NCBI GenBank assembly: GCA_007750655.1
Contig: CP036290.1
Coordinates: 4,278,001 to 4,342,000 of the forward strand
Length of the DNA: 64,000 nucleotides
Reading direction: 5' to 3'
Origin: Rohdeia mirabilis
GTDB taxonomy: Bacteria; Planctomycetota; UBA1135; GCA-002686595
Shown here: in pieces, positions 52,769-61,300 of the stretch
Position numbering within the stretch: position 1 is the first letter of the stretch
Layout of the letters: every line of letters begins with the position of its first letter
The notes under the pieces: model-generated
The model's database searches: none
Told to the model about the DNA's origin: nothing
The model's input: the letters and a program-made list of their open reading frames with translations, nothing else
Made by a program: the position numbers and the translations under genes

Positions 52769-55266
52769 TGCCGCGCTACTTCCTCACGCGGCTCACCATC
52801 GAGGGCTTCCGCGGCATCAACAACGAGAACGACCCGCTTGACCTTCAATTCGACCCAAACTCCGTCAACTCAATTTTTGCAGTCAACGGCACCGGAAAGA
52901 CATCCATCTTCGAGGCGCTGTGCTTCGCCATTCACGGAACGATCCCGAAGCTCCAGCTACTCCAGGCGCAGGAACGGCCGCAGGACTACTTCTGCAACCG
53001 CTTCCATTCCAAGCAATCCGCCTCGATTACCCTGCAGTTCCAACCTGACGACGGCGCCCCCCCCTTATCCATTCGAATTGACCGCGACGCGCTCGGAAGC
53101 CGAACAGTCACGAGCCCGAGCGGACACCCCGATCCTGAGACCTTCCTTTCAACGCTCAAGGAGGCGTTTGCACTTCTCGATTACAGGACGTTTTCTCGCT
53201 TCATCGAAGAATCGCCCTTGGAAAGAGGGCGGACATTCTCGGCCCTCCTCGGCCTAGCCGACTACTCTGAGTGCAGGCAGGCTCTCCAGGCTGCCTCCGA
53301 TTCCCGCGCCCTCAACACCGACCTTGAGATCAAGGTCTTAGCTACAGCGATCAGCGCTGCACAAAAGGCCGCACAGCAGGCTCTCGTGACATTGACGTCG
53401 AGCTACGAGAGAGTTACAGGCAAACCTCTCAAAGACGTAGACAGGCTCGACGAATGCGCTGATGCAGTCACCGCAGCACTTGGCGGCGTGGAACTTCTAA
53501 AGACCCACATTCTCGAAAAAGGCCTGCACGATGTAGATTTTGGAGAAGTCAAGGCGGCAATCAGGTCGGCCGAAACGGGAGAGAAGCGACGAGAACTTGA
53601 GAAGACAATCGAGTCTATCGTAGAGCTCGAAGCACTTGCCGCCTACGACCTCGCAACGGTAGCAATCGAGCAGCACGACATTGGAGTGCTGATCGACGAC
53701 CGGGACAGACTGCTTGCCTTGACCCGCGGCGACATATTCAAGCGCCTGTATGAGTGCGCCAGCGATGTGATCTCGAACGGCGGCTGGGCAGAAGACGAGA
53801 AGTGCCCGCTGTGCGAGAGCGACCTTGGCTCGAACTTAAGCGAACATGTCGTTGAGCAACTCGCCCAGTATGCGGATGCGGCCCTCACGACCTCAGAGAT
53901 CAAAGACACGTGGCAGGCGTCCGCATGGAAGAAATGCCTCTCGGCCCATGAAGAGGCAGCGCCCCTTGACGTTGCGCCAGATACCCGGCAGTTGCCCATG
54001 CTCGATGCGAATATCACGTCGGGCGATATCTCCAAGGGCAATCTTGCTGACGCGGCGACATGGACAACCACTCTCACGGAAAGAGTCGCTAGCGCGTTGG
54101 AGGCGGCACAGGCCCGAAGGGAGGCGCTTGAAAGGGAACTACCGGCTTCGCTAGTCCACCTCACGGAGCAGGTCGAGTATGGGCTTCAGTTTAAAGTCGC
54201 CCTAGAACGCTACCGAGAAAGCCAGCTAGAAGAGGCCGTGCATCAGGCGCGACTTGATATTCGCGAGCGATGGAAGGCGTTTATCTTGAATGCAACGGCG
54301 ACCTTCTCCGGGTCCGAGGAGGCCATATCCAGAGCCAGGATTCAGAGCATAGATGCGGAATATAAGTCCATGTTCCGCGAGATTATGCAAGTTGGAGACG
54401 TAGTCCCCGACCTTCTCCGTGCAGATGACAGAGAAGATTTACACGTTCAACTTAGTGACTTTCACGGACAGCACCGCCTGTCCGCTCGGGCACTGTTATC
54501 GGAGAGCTACCGAAACGCGCTTGCGATCTCAATCTTCCTCGCCGCCGCGCAAGTACACTCAGGCGCGCCGCGATTCGTTGTGCTTGATGACGTCACCTCG
54601 AGCTTCGATGCAGGGCATCAATTCTTCCTAATGGAGCTGATACGGAGGAGGCTACAGCAACCGCAGAACATCAATGGACTCCAGTTCATCATCTTGAGTC
54701 ACGATGGCTTGCTGGAGAAGTATTTTGACCGGCACGGCGGGACAAGCAACTGGCGCCACAACAAGCTCCAGGGATCCCCGCCTTTGGGCGCCATCTTTCA
54801 TCAGGCGCAGGGCGCGGAGCGCCTGAAGACGACCGTTGAGTCGCTGCTCTCCGCAGGCCAAGGATCGCAAGCCGAGCCGCTCATCCGGCAATACCTGGAG
54901 TACAAACTGCAGCAAGTCATACGGAAAGTCGACATCCCGGTACCGTTAGACTTTGCGATTAAAGACACGTCAAGGATGGTCAGCAACTGTCTCGACGCTA
55001 TCGGATCCGCCGTCGAACTCCACAAGAAAGCGGGGTCGCTCGTGCTGGAGAGTCAGCAGGTGCAAGACCTCGACACCTCGCATGTGCCTGCTATTGTCGG
55101 GAACTGGGTAAGCCACTACGAGACGGGTTCTGGAAGTAGTCTCTCAGTTCATGCACTCCGCGGCGTGATCCGCTCTATCGACGCCCTAGCTGAGTGCTTC
55201 AGGTATGACGATGCGTCGGGGGGCTCAACCGCACGCAAGTGGTACAAGTCGCTGTCGAGGCGGTAG
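52768..55266 (+). CDS. Rad50/SMC-like ATPase with CxxC hook, putative defence or DNA-repair protein
   Basis: 832 residues. The N-terminal ABC half has I-E-G-F-R-G-I and Walker A V-N-G-T-G-K-T-S (about 39-46). A coiled-coil middle carries one C-P-L-C pair (346/349), as in Rad50 zinc hooks. The C-terminal half has the signature-like L-S-E-S-Y-R-N-A-L-A-I-S-I-F and Walker B F-V-V-L-D-D-V-T-S-S-F-D (about 603). A final helical domain (about 680-832) has N-W-V-S-H-Y-E-T-G, which recalls the R-N-x-x-x-H of HEPN domains but with Gly instead of Arg; this is weak. AT-richer codon use and the opposite orientation inside a cytochrome operon point to transfer. It does not clearly match PARIS, Gabija, Septu or Lamassu ATPases by eye. 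Confidence 0.85.
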   Translation: MPRYFLTRLTIEGFRGINNENDPLDLQFDPNSVNSIFAVNGTGKTSIFEALCFAIHGTIPKLQLLQAQERPQDYFCNRFHSKQSASITLQFQPDDGAPPLSIRIDRDALGSRTVTSPSGHPDPETFLSTLKEAFALLDYRTFSRFIEESPLERGRTFSALLGLADYSECRQALQAASDSRALNTDLEIKVLATAISAAQKAAQQALVTLTSSYERVTGKPLKDVDRLDECADAVTAALGGVELLKTHILEKGLHDVDFGEVKAAIRSAETGEKRRELEKTIESIVELEALAAYDLATVAIEQHDIGVLIDDRDRLLALTRGDIFKRLYECASDVISNGGWAEDEKCPLCESDLGSNLSEHVVEQLAQYADAALTTSEIKDTWQASAWKKCLSAHEEAAPLDVAPDTRQLPMLDANITSGDISKGNLADAATWTTTLTERVASALEAAQARREALERELPASLVHLTEQVEYGLQFKVALERYRESQLEEAVHQARLDIRERWKAFILNATATFSGSEEAISRARIQSIDAEYKSMFREIMQVGDVVPDLLRADDREDLHVQLSDFHGQHRLSARALLSESYRNALAISIFLAAAQVHSGAPRFVVLDDVTSSFDAGHQFFLMELIRRRLQQPQNINGLQFIILSHDGLLEKYFDRHGGTSNWRHNKLQGSPPLGAIFHQAQGAERLKTTVESLLSAGQGSQAEPLIRQYLEYKLQQVIRKVDIPVPLDFAIKDTSRMVSNCLDAIGSAVELHKKAGSLVLESQQVQDLDTSHVPAIVGNWVSHYETGSGSSLSVHALRGVIRSIDALAECFRYDDASGGSTARKWYKSLSRR

Positions 55267-55282
55267 GCTCCTCAGTCCACCC

Positions 55283-57613
55283 TCACCGCCCCTCCGCTCC
55301 CTTCCGCAGCGACCCCGCCCGCACCCCGTGGCAGTCGGTGCACTCGGTCCCCAACGGGACATAGCGCACCATCGGCACCCCGCCGATCGGCTCGACGGAA
55401 TGGCACTGGGCACAGTCCAGCGCCGCATGGGTCTCGTCGAGCTTGAAGCGCGAGTCCCAGTTGTGTCGGAAGCGCAGCTTGGCGAACGAGGTCGTGTCGC
55501 CGTGGCACTTGGCGCAGTCGGCCTGAGCCACCGCACCAGGCACCGCTGACGGCACGTCGAACTGGCCGCCGTGCGGGTCCTGGTGGCAGTCGGCGCAGTT
55601 CGGGCCCGCGGCCGGAGCCCACGTCCGCCCCGCCTCGGTCGCCGGACGCAGAGGCGCATGGCAGTCCGAACAGTTCGCGGCCCCGTGCGCGCCGTCGAGC
55701 GGGAAGCCCGTCCACAGGCCGTGGTCGAAGCCCAGGCTCAGGTCCCGGAACGACGTCTCGGTGTGGCAGCGCGCACAGCCCTCGCGTTCGGCGAACAGCG
55801 CCGGCAGACCGGGACCGTCGAAACGGCCCTCGTGCGGATCGGCGTGGCATGCGGCGCACGCGAGTCCGACCTCCGACCCGCCGTGCAGCGCGTGCAGGTC
55901 ACCGAACTGCGGATCCACGCGACCGAAGCGGCGGGCCGCGTCGATCGGCAGCGAACTCGCCGAGCCACCAGGAGTGCCGACTAGCAGTTCATCCTCGGAC
56001 GCCCCGGCGACGTCGGTCGCAGGACGGTCCCCCACCGCGCCCGGCACGTGACAACTCTCGCACCCCTCCACCAGGTGCGACCCACCCAACGGGAACCCCG
56101 TCCACCGCCCGTGGTCGAACGCGTCCCGATCCACCGCGTCGAAACTGGTCGCGTCGTGACAGCGCGCACAGTCACCGTGCTGCACCGCCTCCAACTCGGC
56201 CGTCCGCGAGTCGAAGAAGCCCGTGTGCGCGTCGCCGTGACAGCTCGCACACTGGTCGCTCGTCCCGCGGAACAGGCGCGGCTCGCCCGCGTGCGCCACC
56301 TCGTGACAGGCCTCGCAGTCGGCCTCGAGGTGACTCCCCTCGAGCGGCAACGCCGTGCGCGCGTGCAGCTCGACGTCGAAACCGTGCGGCTCGAAGCGCT
56401 CGCGACCGTGGCAGGCCACACAGCCCTGCGCCGCGAACGGCCCGGTGTCGAACTGGCCGCCGTGCGGATCCTGGTGACAGGCCGCGCACGAATCGCGATC
56501 GCGGCCCGGATAGCGCGCCTCGAACGTCAGAAGCCCCGGATCGTGGCACTCGGCGCAGGTCGACCCGTCGTGGGGCGCGTCGATCGGAAAGCCGCTCTTC
56601 GCGTGCTGGGCGGCGCTGAGCTCGAGGCCCTCGTCCCGGAACGACGTGTGCTCGGCCTCGTGGCACACCACGCAGCTCGCCTCGAGACTCGTGCTCGCCA
56701 GCCGCGCCGTCCCCACCGCGAACGCGTCGCCGTGCGGTGAATCGTGGCAGTCGAGGCACGCGCGCGCATCGGGCTGTTCGAACCCGCGCGCCAGCACCTC
56801 GAGCGCGTGCGGATCCCCCGCGTCGTGGCACTCGCGACACCCGATCCCCGCGTGCCCACCCACCAGCGGCAGGTGCTCGTCGTGCCCGCGCGCCCAGAAC
56901 GCGTCGAACGAGTCCTGCACGTGACAGGTGTTGCAGGTGGTGCCCAGGGTCGGCTCGTGCGGATCCTCGTGACAGCTCGCACAGCGCTGGGACAGGCCGA
57001 TGAAGCGCGTCAGCCCCTCGCCGATCTCCTCGTCGAACGCGTGCGCGTGGCACTCGGTGCAGTCCAGCTCGAGGTGCGCGCCCCGCATCTCGAACCCGAT
57101 GCTCGCGTGGTCGAAGGCCTGCACGTCCGGCACGCCCGCCTTGCGGAACGACGTGGCGTTCACCATCGCGAACGACTCGCCGTGGTGGTCGGAGTGACAG
57201 CTCGCGCAGTTGCGCTGGTCGCTCGCGAGGCGCCCGTGCAGACCGCGGCCCGTCTCGTAGTGCTCGGCGATCGCGTCGTGGCAGTCGAGACAGGCGCCCG
57301 ACATGTCCTGGAACAGGCCGCCGTGGCAACTCGCGCAGTCGTTCGGACCGGCGAGGTCACCGGCGCGCGCGTGGGGCGAGGCCAACGGGCCCGGCGAGGT
57401 GCGACCGCTGTCCACCAGTCCGATCGACAGGACCAGCACCATCGAACAGAGCGCGATCCACAGGTGCGGACGGCTCAAGTGCGCCGCAAGACCCGAGCGC
57501 GCGGGCGCTGCGTTCGCGGGTGCGAATTCCGGCTCGAGCTCCGGCTCGAACTCCGCGCCCCGCGCCGCCCGCGCCGCCCGCGCCGCCCGCTCCGCTCTGC
57601 GATCGCGGCTCAT
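55283..57613 (-). CDS. 23-haem membrane-anchored cytochrome c
   Basis: 776 residues containing 23 C-x-x-C-H sites, about one per 30 residues through the whole mature part, plus many distal histidines in D-P-H and H-x-H patterns for bis-His ligation. The N-terminus has an Arg/Ala-rich run, then one membrane span (LWIALCSMVLVLSIGLV), so the haem chain should extend from the inner membrane into the periplasm. Internal segments recur, for example Q-D-P-H-G-G-Q-F-D and F-D-H-G-x-W-T-G-F-P-L-x-G-(S/A)-H, showing growth by module duplication. It overlaps the upstream flavoprotein gene by 4 bases (ATGA). It probably receives electrons from that protein. Confidence 0.93.
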   Translation of the reverse strand: MSRDRRAERAARAARAARGAEFEPELEPEFAPANAAPARSGLAAHLSRPHLWIALCSMVLVLSIGLVDSGRTSPGPLASPHARAGDLAGPNDCASCHGGLFQDMSGACLDCHDAIAEHYETGRGLHGRLASDQRNCASCHSDHHGESFAMVNATSFRKAGVPDVQAFDHASIGFEMRGAHLELDCTECHAHAFDEEIGEGLTRFIGLSQRCASCHEDPHEPTLGTTCNTCHVQDSFDAFWARGHDEHLPLVGGHAGIGCRECHDAGDPHALEVLARGFEQPDARACLDCHDSPHGDAFAVGTARLASTSLEASCVVCHEAEHTSFRDEGLELSAAQHAKSGFPIDAPHDGSTCAECHDPGLLTFEARYPGRDRDSCAACHQDPHGGQFDTGPFAAQGCVACHGRERFEPHGFDVELHARTALPLEGSHLEADCEACHEVAHAGEPRLFRGTSDQCASCHGDAHTGFFDSRTAELEAVQHGDCARCHDATSFDAVDRDAFDHGRWTGFPLGGSHLVEGCESCHVPGAVGDRPATDVAGASEDELLVGTPGGSASSLPIDAARRFGRVDPQFGDLHALHGGSEVGLACAACHADPHEGRFDGPGLPALFAEREGCARCHTETSFRDLSLGFDHGLWTGFPLDGAHGAANCSDCHAPLRPATEAGRTWAPAAGPNCADCHQDPHGGQFDVPSAVPGAVAQADCAKCHGDTTSFAKLRFRHNWDSRFKLDETHAALDCAQCHSVEPIGGVPMVRYVPLGTECTDCHGVRAGSLRKGAEGR

Positions 57614-60330
57614 CGCCCGCCCCCGCCGAACAGGTGCGCGCCGTAGGCCAACGCGTACACCACGTGCAGACCGATCAACGCGACGAGCAGCACCGCGCCC
57701 CAGCGGTGCAGCCAGCGCCAGCTCGCCATCAGCCCGCGCAGGTCGTCGAGGTGCGCCGTCGCCAGGGCCGAGCGGTGCGCACGGCGGGCGAGCGCGACCA
57801 CCTCGTCGATCTGATCGGCGGCGAGGCCGGACGCCGCACCTTCCTCACGCACGCGACGCACCAGCCGGCGTAGACCCGACTCGGCACCGACGAGCGCGAG
57901 CAGCCGCGCGGGCAGCGACGTGCGCCACTGCCGCCGCTCGACCAGCCCGCCGATCTCGTCGCGCACGAGCGCCGCCAGCCGCGGATCGACGCGGTCGAGC
58001 CCTTCCGCCAGACGCGCGAGCCGGCCGTTCACCTCGGCCAGTTCGAGCTCGCGCCCGTTCGCCGCGCGCGGCACCCACGCGTACAGGTAGCGGCCGACGA
58101 CGCCCGTCGCGAAGATCGCCACCAGGGCCCACAGCGCGTGGCCGCCGGGCGTGTCGCGCGCTTCGAGCCCCGAGTGCATGACGGCCGTGAGCAGCGCCAG
58201 CACGCCGGTCGCCACGTGGACGGTCATCCAGTTGGCGAGCGAGCCGAACTGGAACCGGAAGCGCGGACTGCGGCGTACGAGGTAGGCGAGGTTCGCCGTG
58301 ATCAGCGCGATCGAACCGATGCCGAGCCACAGGCCCAGACCGAGGCCGGGCCGCAGCAGGTCGTGCTTGTGGTGGGTCGCGCGCTCCAGCATCGGGAGCA
58401 GGTAGTAGTCGCGGTGCCAGAGCGCGAAGGCGAGCCCGAACAGCGCGACGGCGAGGCCCGCTCCGAGCGCGCGCGCGAGCCCTGTGCCCTGCTCGCCGAG
58501 TTCGGGCGCCGGCGCGCGCAGGGTCGGGTCGAACGAGACGCCCGCGGCCTCGAGCTGAGCGATCGGCGGCGTGCCTCCGGCCATGACGAAGACGTCGTCG
58601 TTGCGCAGCAGGACTTCGACGCGGGTGGCGGCGGTGGCGGTCGCGATGGCGATCGAGCGCGGTGCCGAGCTCGCGCTCGACGGCGCGAGCGATCCCGGCG
58701 CAGCGCTCGCGTTCGCGGCTCCGCCCGGACCTCGTCCAGCGTTCGAGTTGGACGCTTCGAGCGAGCGCGGGCCAGCGCCCGCGCTCGGCGCCTCGAACGG
58801 CCCCGATGCTGCGCTCGTGCTCGATGCCGCGAGCGATCCCGGTGCGGTGCTCGTGTTCGCGGCTCCGCTCGGACCTCGGCCAACGCTCGGGTCGGACGCA
58901 TCGAACGATCGCGGACCGGCGCCCGTGTTCGACGCCTCGAACGGTCGCGATGCTGCGCTCGTGCTCGACGCCGCGAGCGATCCCGGTGCAGCGCTCGTGC
59001 TCGTCGTCTCGAGCGGCGCGCGCCCCGGTCCACCGGGCACGAGGCTCGGCACGCTCGCGCCGCCACCCACGCCGCCGTTCGCACGCCCGGCCGGCACCGT
59101 CAGGCGCACCAGGCCCTCCTCGATCGCGACCACCTCGCTCTCGAACAGCACGCGCACGCGCCCGCTCGCCATCGCCTCGGCCAGGCGCCGCTCGTTCGAC
59201 GGCTTCAAACGAAAGAAGTCGGGCCGGCGGTAGGACAGGGTCACCTCGTTCGCGCCGCGCGCCGTCAGACCCAGAGCCGCCTCGACCGCGCTGTCACCGC
59301 CGCCGACGACGAGGATGCGCCGCGACTGGTAGGCGTCGGCGTCGAGGAGGCTGTACGCCACCTTGCCCAGCTCCTCGCCCGGCACGTCGAGGCGCCGCGG
59401 CAGTCCGCGCCGACCGATCGCGAGGCACACGTGGCGCGCGCGGCGCACGCCGTCGGATCCCCCGACACCGGAGACTGCGACGCTGAAGAGGCCGTCCGCG
59501 TCGCGAGTCACGCCCTCGAACGTGACGCCGGTCTCGACGGGCAGCTCGTGGTCGACGACGAGCGAACGCCACAGGTCGATCAGCTCCTCCTTCAGGTACG
59601 TGCGCGCAGCGAGCCTCCCGTGCAGCGGCAGGTCGATCGGCTGGGTCGCGACGAGCTTGCGCCGCGGATAGCGCGCCACCGTGCCGCCGACGTCGTGCTC
59701 GCGCTCGATGACGCAGAAGCGCAGGCCGACGCGCTGGGCCTCGAGCGCGCAAGCAAGTCCGCCCGGCCCCGCGCCGACGATCACGAGATCCAGCAGATCC
59801 GGGTCGTCGTCGAGCGCGCCGCACGCGTCGAGCTCGTCGATGCGCTCGGCCACCTCGCCCGCCACCAGCACGCCGTGGTCGACCGCCGTCTTCACCAGCG
59901 CGTGGGCCGTGACCTCGCCCGCCAGGAACAGCCCCTCTTGCCCGACGGCTTCGAGGCCCTCGCCGAGCACCGGAACGTCGCGCCGCGTCGACAGGTCGGT
60001 CAACGTGACGGTGATCGCGCCGGTCGGGCACTCGCGCGCGCAGGCCGCGGTGCCGACGCAACCGGAGCCGCGCACGACGACCGCCTGGCCGTGCAGCAGC
60101 TCCAGAACGCCCTCCTCGGGGCACGCGCGCACGCACGACCCACAGCCCAGGCAGTTGCTGAGGTCGACGACCGGGTGCTGCAGTTCGGCCTTCGCCGCAC
60201 CGGTGTGTTCGGCGCGGCGGCGTTCGACCAGGGTCCCGTGTTCGCCGCGCCGCGCACGACGCTGGGCGACCACGCCGAACAGCGCGACGCCCAGGATCGA
60301 CACGAGGCCGATGAGGACCGTCCAGCCCAT
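57610..60330 (-). CDS. Ferredoxin / FAD-NAD(P) reductase / membrane cytochrome b fusion
   Basis: 906 residues. An N-terminal membrane span (about 3-22) is followed by two 4Fe-4S motifs: C-L-G-C-G-S-C-V-R-A-C-P (60-71) and a variant with wider first spacing, C-V-G-T-A-A-C-A-R-E-C-P (91-102). A thioredoxin-reductase-like flavin domain (about 180-590) has G-A-G-P-G-G (187-192) and G-G-G-D-S-A (343-348). It is interrupted by a Ser/Ala/Gly repeat insertion (about 440-560). The C-terminal region has five membrane spans with paired histidines (V-H-V-A-T-G...M-H-S-G and L-H-R-W-G...L-H-V-V) suited to b-haems. It probably moves electrons from NAD(P)H or ferredoxin across the membrane to the 23-haem cytochrome. 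Confidence 0.88.
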   Translation of the reverse strand: MGWTVLIGLVSILGVALFGVVAQRRARRGEHGTLVERRRAEHTGAAKAELQHPVVDLSNCLGCGSCVRACPEEGVLELLHGQAVVVRGSGCVGTAACARECPTGAITVTLTDLSTRRDVPVLGEGLEAVGQEGLFLAGEVTAHALVKTAVDHGVLVAGEVAERIDELDACGALDDDPDLLDLVIVGAGPGGLACALEAQRVGLRFCVIEREHDVGGTVARYPRRKLVATQPIDLPLHGRLAARTYLKEELIDLWRSLVVDHELPVETGVTFEGVTRDADGLFSVAVSGVGGSDGVRRARHVCLAIGRRGLPRRLDVPGEELGKVAYSLLDADAYQSRRILVVGGGDSAVEAALGLTARGANEVTLSYRRPDFFRLKPSNERRLAEAMASGRVRVLFESEVVAIEEGLVRLTVPAGRANGGVGGGASVPSLVPGGPGRAPLETTSTSAAPGSLAASSTSAASRPFEASNTGAGPRSFDASDPSVGRGPSGAANTSTAPGSLAASSTSAASGPFEAPSAGAGPRSLEASNSNAGRGPGGAANASAAPGSLAPSSASSAPRSIAIATATAATRVEVLLRNDDVFVMAGGTPPIAQLEAAGVSFDPTLRAPAPELGEQGTGLARALGAGLAVALFGLAFALWHRDYYLLPMLERATHHKHDLLRPGLGLGLWLGIGSIALITANLAYLVRRSPRFRFQFGSLANWMTVHVATGVLALLTAVMHSGLEARDTPGGHALWALVAIFATGVVGRYLYAWVPRAANGRELELAEVNGRLARLAEGLDRVDPRLAALVRDEIGGLVERRQWRTSLPARLLALVGAESGLRRLVRRVREEGAASGLAADQIDEVVALARRAHRSALATAHLDDLRGLMASWRWLHRWGAVLLVALIGLHVVYALAYGAHLFGGGGR
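58657..58989 (-). repeat. 144-bp coding tandem repeat (48 residues, about 2.3 copies) within the flavoprotein
   Basis: Residues 448-495 and 496-543 are two copies of a 48-residue unit beginning A-P-G-S-L-A-A-S-S-T-S-A-A-S, and 544-558 a third partial copy. The unit is internally made of shorter R/G-P-F-E-A, G-P-R-S and G-R-G-P pieces. It splits the flavin-domain strand pair between R-L-T-V-P-A-G and R-V-E-V-L-L. Confidence 0.85.
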
Positions 60331-60411
60331 GTCAGCGCAGCTCCGCGCGAGAAGCGGAGCCGGTACTCCGGATGGTGTGGGTCACGTGGCGCGTGGGCGG
60401 TGCGTGTCCGC

Positions 60412-61098
60412 TCAGCGCGCGGTGATCGCTTCGCCGCTCAACGTGACCTTGCCCAGCGGCGCGGTGGCCCGGACGAAGTCGCCGGCGGCGCGCAGCAGTT
60501 GGTCGATGGTCTCGTCGAGCACCTCGGCGTCGTCGCGCAGCAGTTCCAGCTCGGGCTCGAGTTCGACGACCGACGACGCGTTCAGGTCGTACGACAGGAA
60601 CAGAGCGTGGTCGCGCAGGATGCGGTTGTAGGCGTCGAGCTGATCGAGCGTCGGCTGGATGGCGTAGAGCACGCGGGCGTAGCGCTCGCCAGCGAGGTTG
60701 CGGCGTTCCTCCGAGCGCGCGCGCAGAGTCGGGCTGGTGAACGACGCGAGATCCTCGGACCAGGCCTCGTAGACCTCGACGGCGCGTTCCTGCATCGGAT
60801 CGACGCTCTGGCGGATCCGGTCGACCTGGGCTTCGCTGCGCTCGATCGCGACGACGAACTGTTCGAAGGCCTCGGACGCGTCGCCGGTGAACTCGCCGCG
60901 GACGATCGCGCGCACGGCTTCGACGGCGTCCTGCACGCGTTCGCGCGACAGTTCGGCATCCAGGTGGATGCGTTCGACGCGGCCCACGAGCCCGTCGATC
61001 TGCTGGACGCCGACGGCGTGCTTGGTGCCCATGCACCCGGTGAGGACGAGCGCGAGCGCGCCCACGAAGCCGATCTTGGAAGCCTGGAACGAAACCAT
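60412..61098 (-). CDS. DUF2959-family lipoprotein
   Basis: 228 residues. ATG 61098 gives a short basic start, a hydrophobic core (IGFVGALALVL) and the lipobox L-T-G-C. The mature part is helical and charged, with V-G-R-V-E-R-I near the start, R-Q-S-V-D-P-M-Q-E-R-A, L-R-A-R-S-E-E-R-R-N-L and D-H-A-L-F-L-S-Y-D-L-N-A-S-S-V-V-E-L. The last of these matches the R-D-x-V-L-F-L-x-x-N-L-N-A core I associate with DUF2959. Function is not established. It lies upstream of the flavoprotein gene on the same strand (81-base gap). Confidence 0.78.
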   Translation of the reverse strand: MVSFQASKIGFVGALALVLTGCMGTKHAVGVQQIDGLVGRVERIHLDAELSRERVQDAVEAVRAIVRGEFTGDASEAFEQFVVAIERSEAQVDRIRQSVDPMQERAVEVYEAWSEDLASFTSPTLRARSEERRNLAGERYARVLYAIQPTLDQLDAYNRILRDHALFLSYDLNASSVVELEPELELLRDDAEVLDETIDQLLRAAGDFVRATAPLGKVTLSGEAITAR

Positions 61099-61300
61099 GA
61101 CGACGGGGCCTTCCCTGCCCCCTGTGTGCCTGAACGAGCCGTCGCGACGGGGTCGCGCGGCGCCCGCGTGCGGCGGGCCGATGTGGCCCGATCGGCCGCG
61201 GTGGAGGCCGTTCTTGAGGGCGGGGGCCGAGTTTCGGGGTGGCGGGCGCGCGCGTCGACCAGGCTTCGTGGCGACGCGCACGCGAGCGGAGCTCAGAGTC

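Noticed and set aside
52096..55283. Prophage or integrative element
   Set aside because: No integrase, recombinase, att repeats or tRNA are visible; only two genes are foreign-looking.
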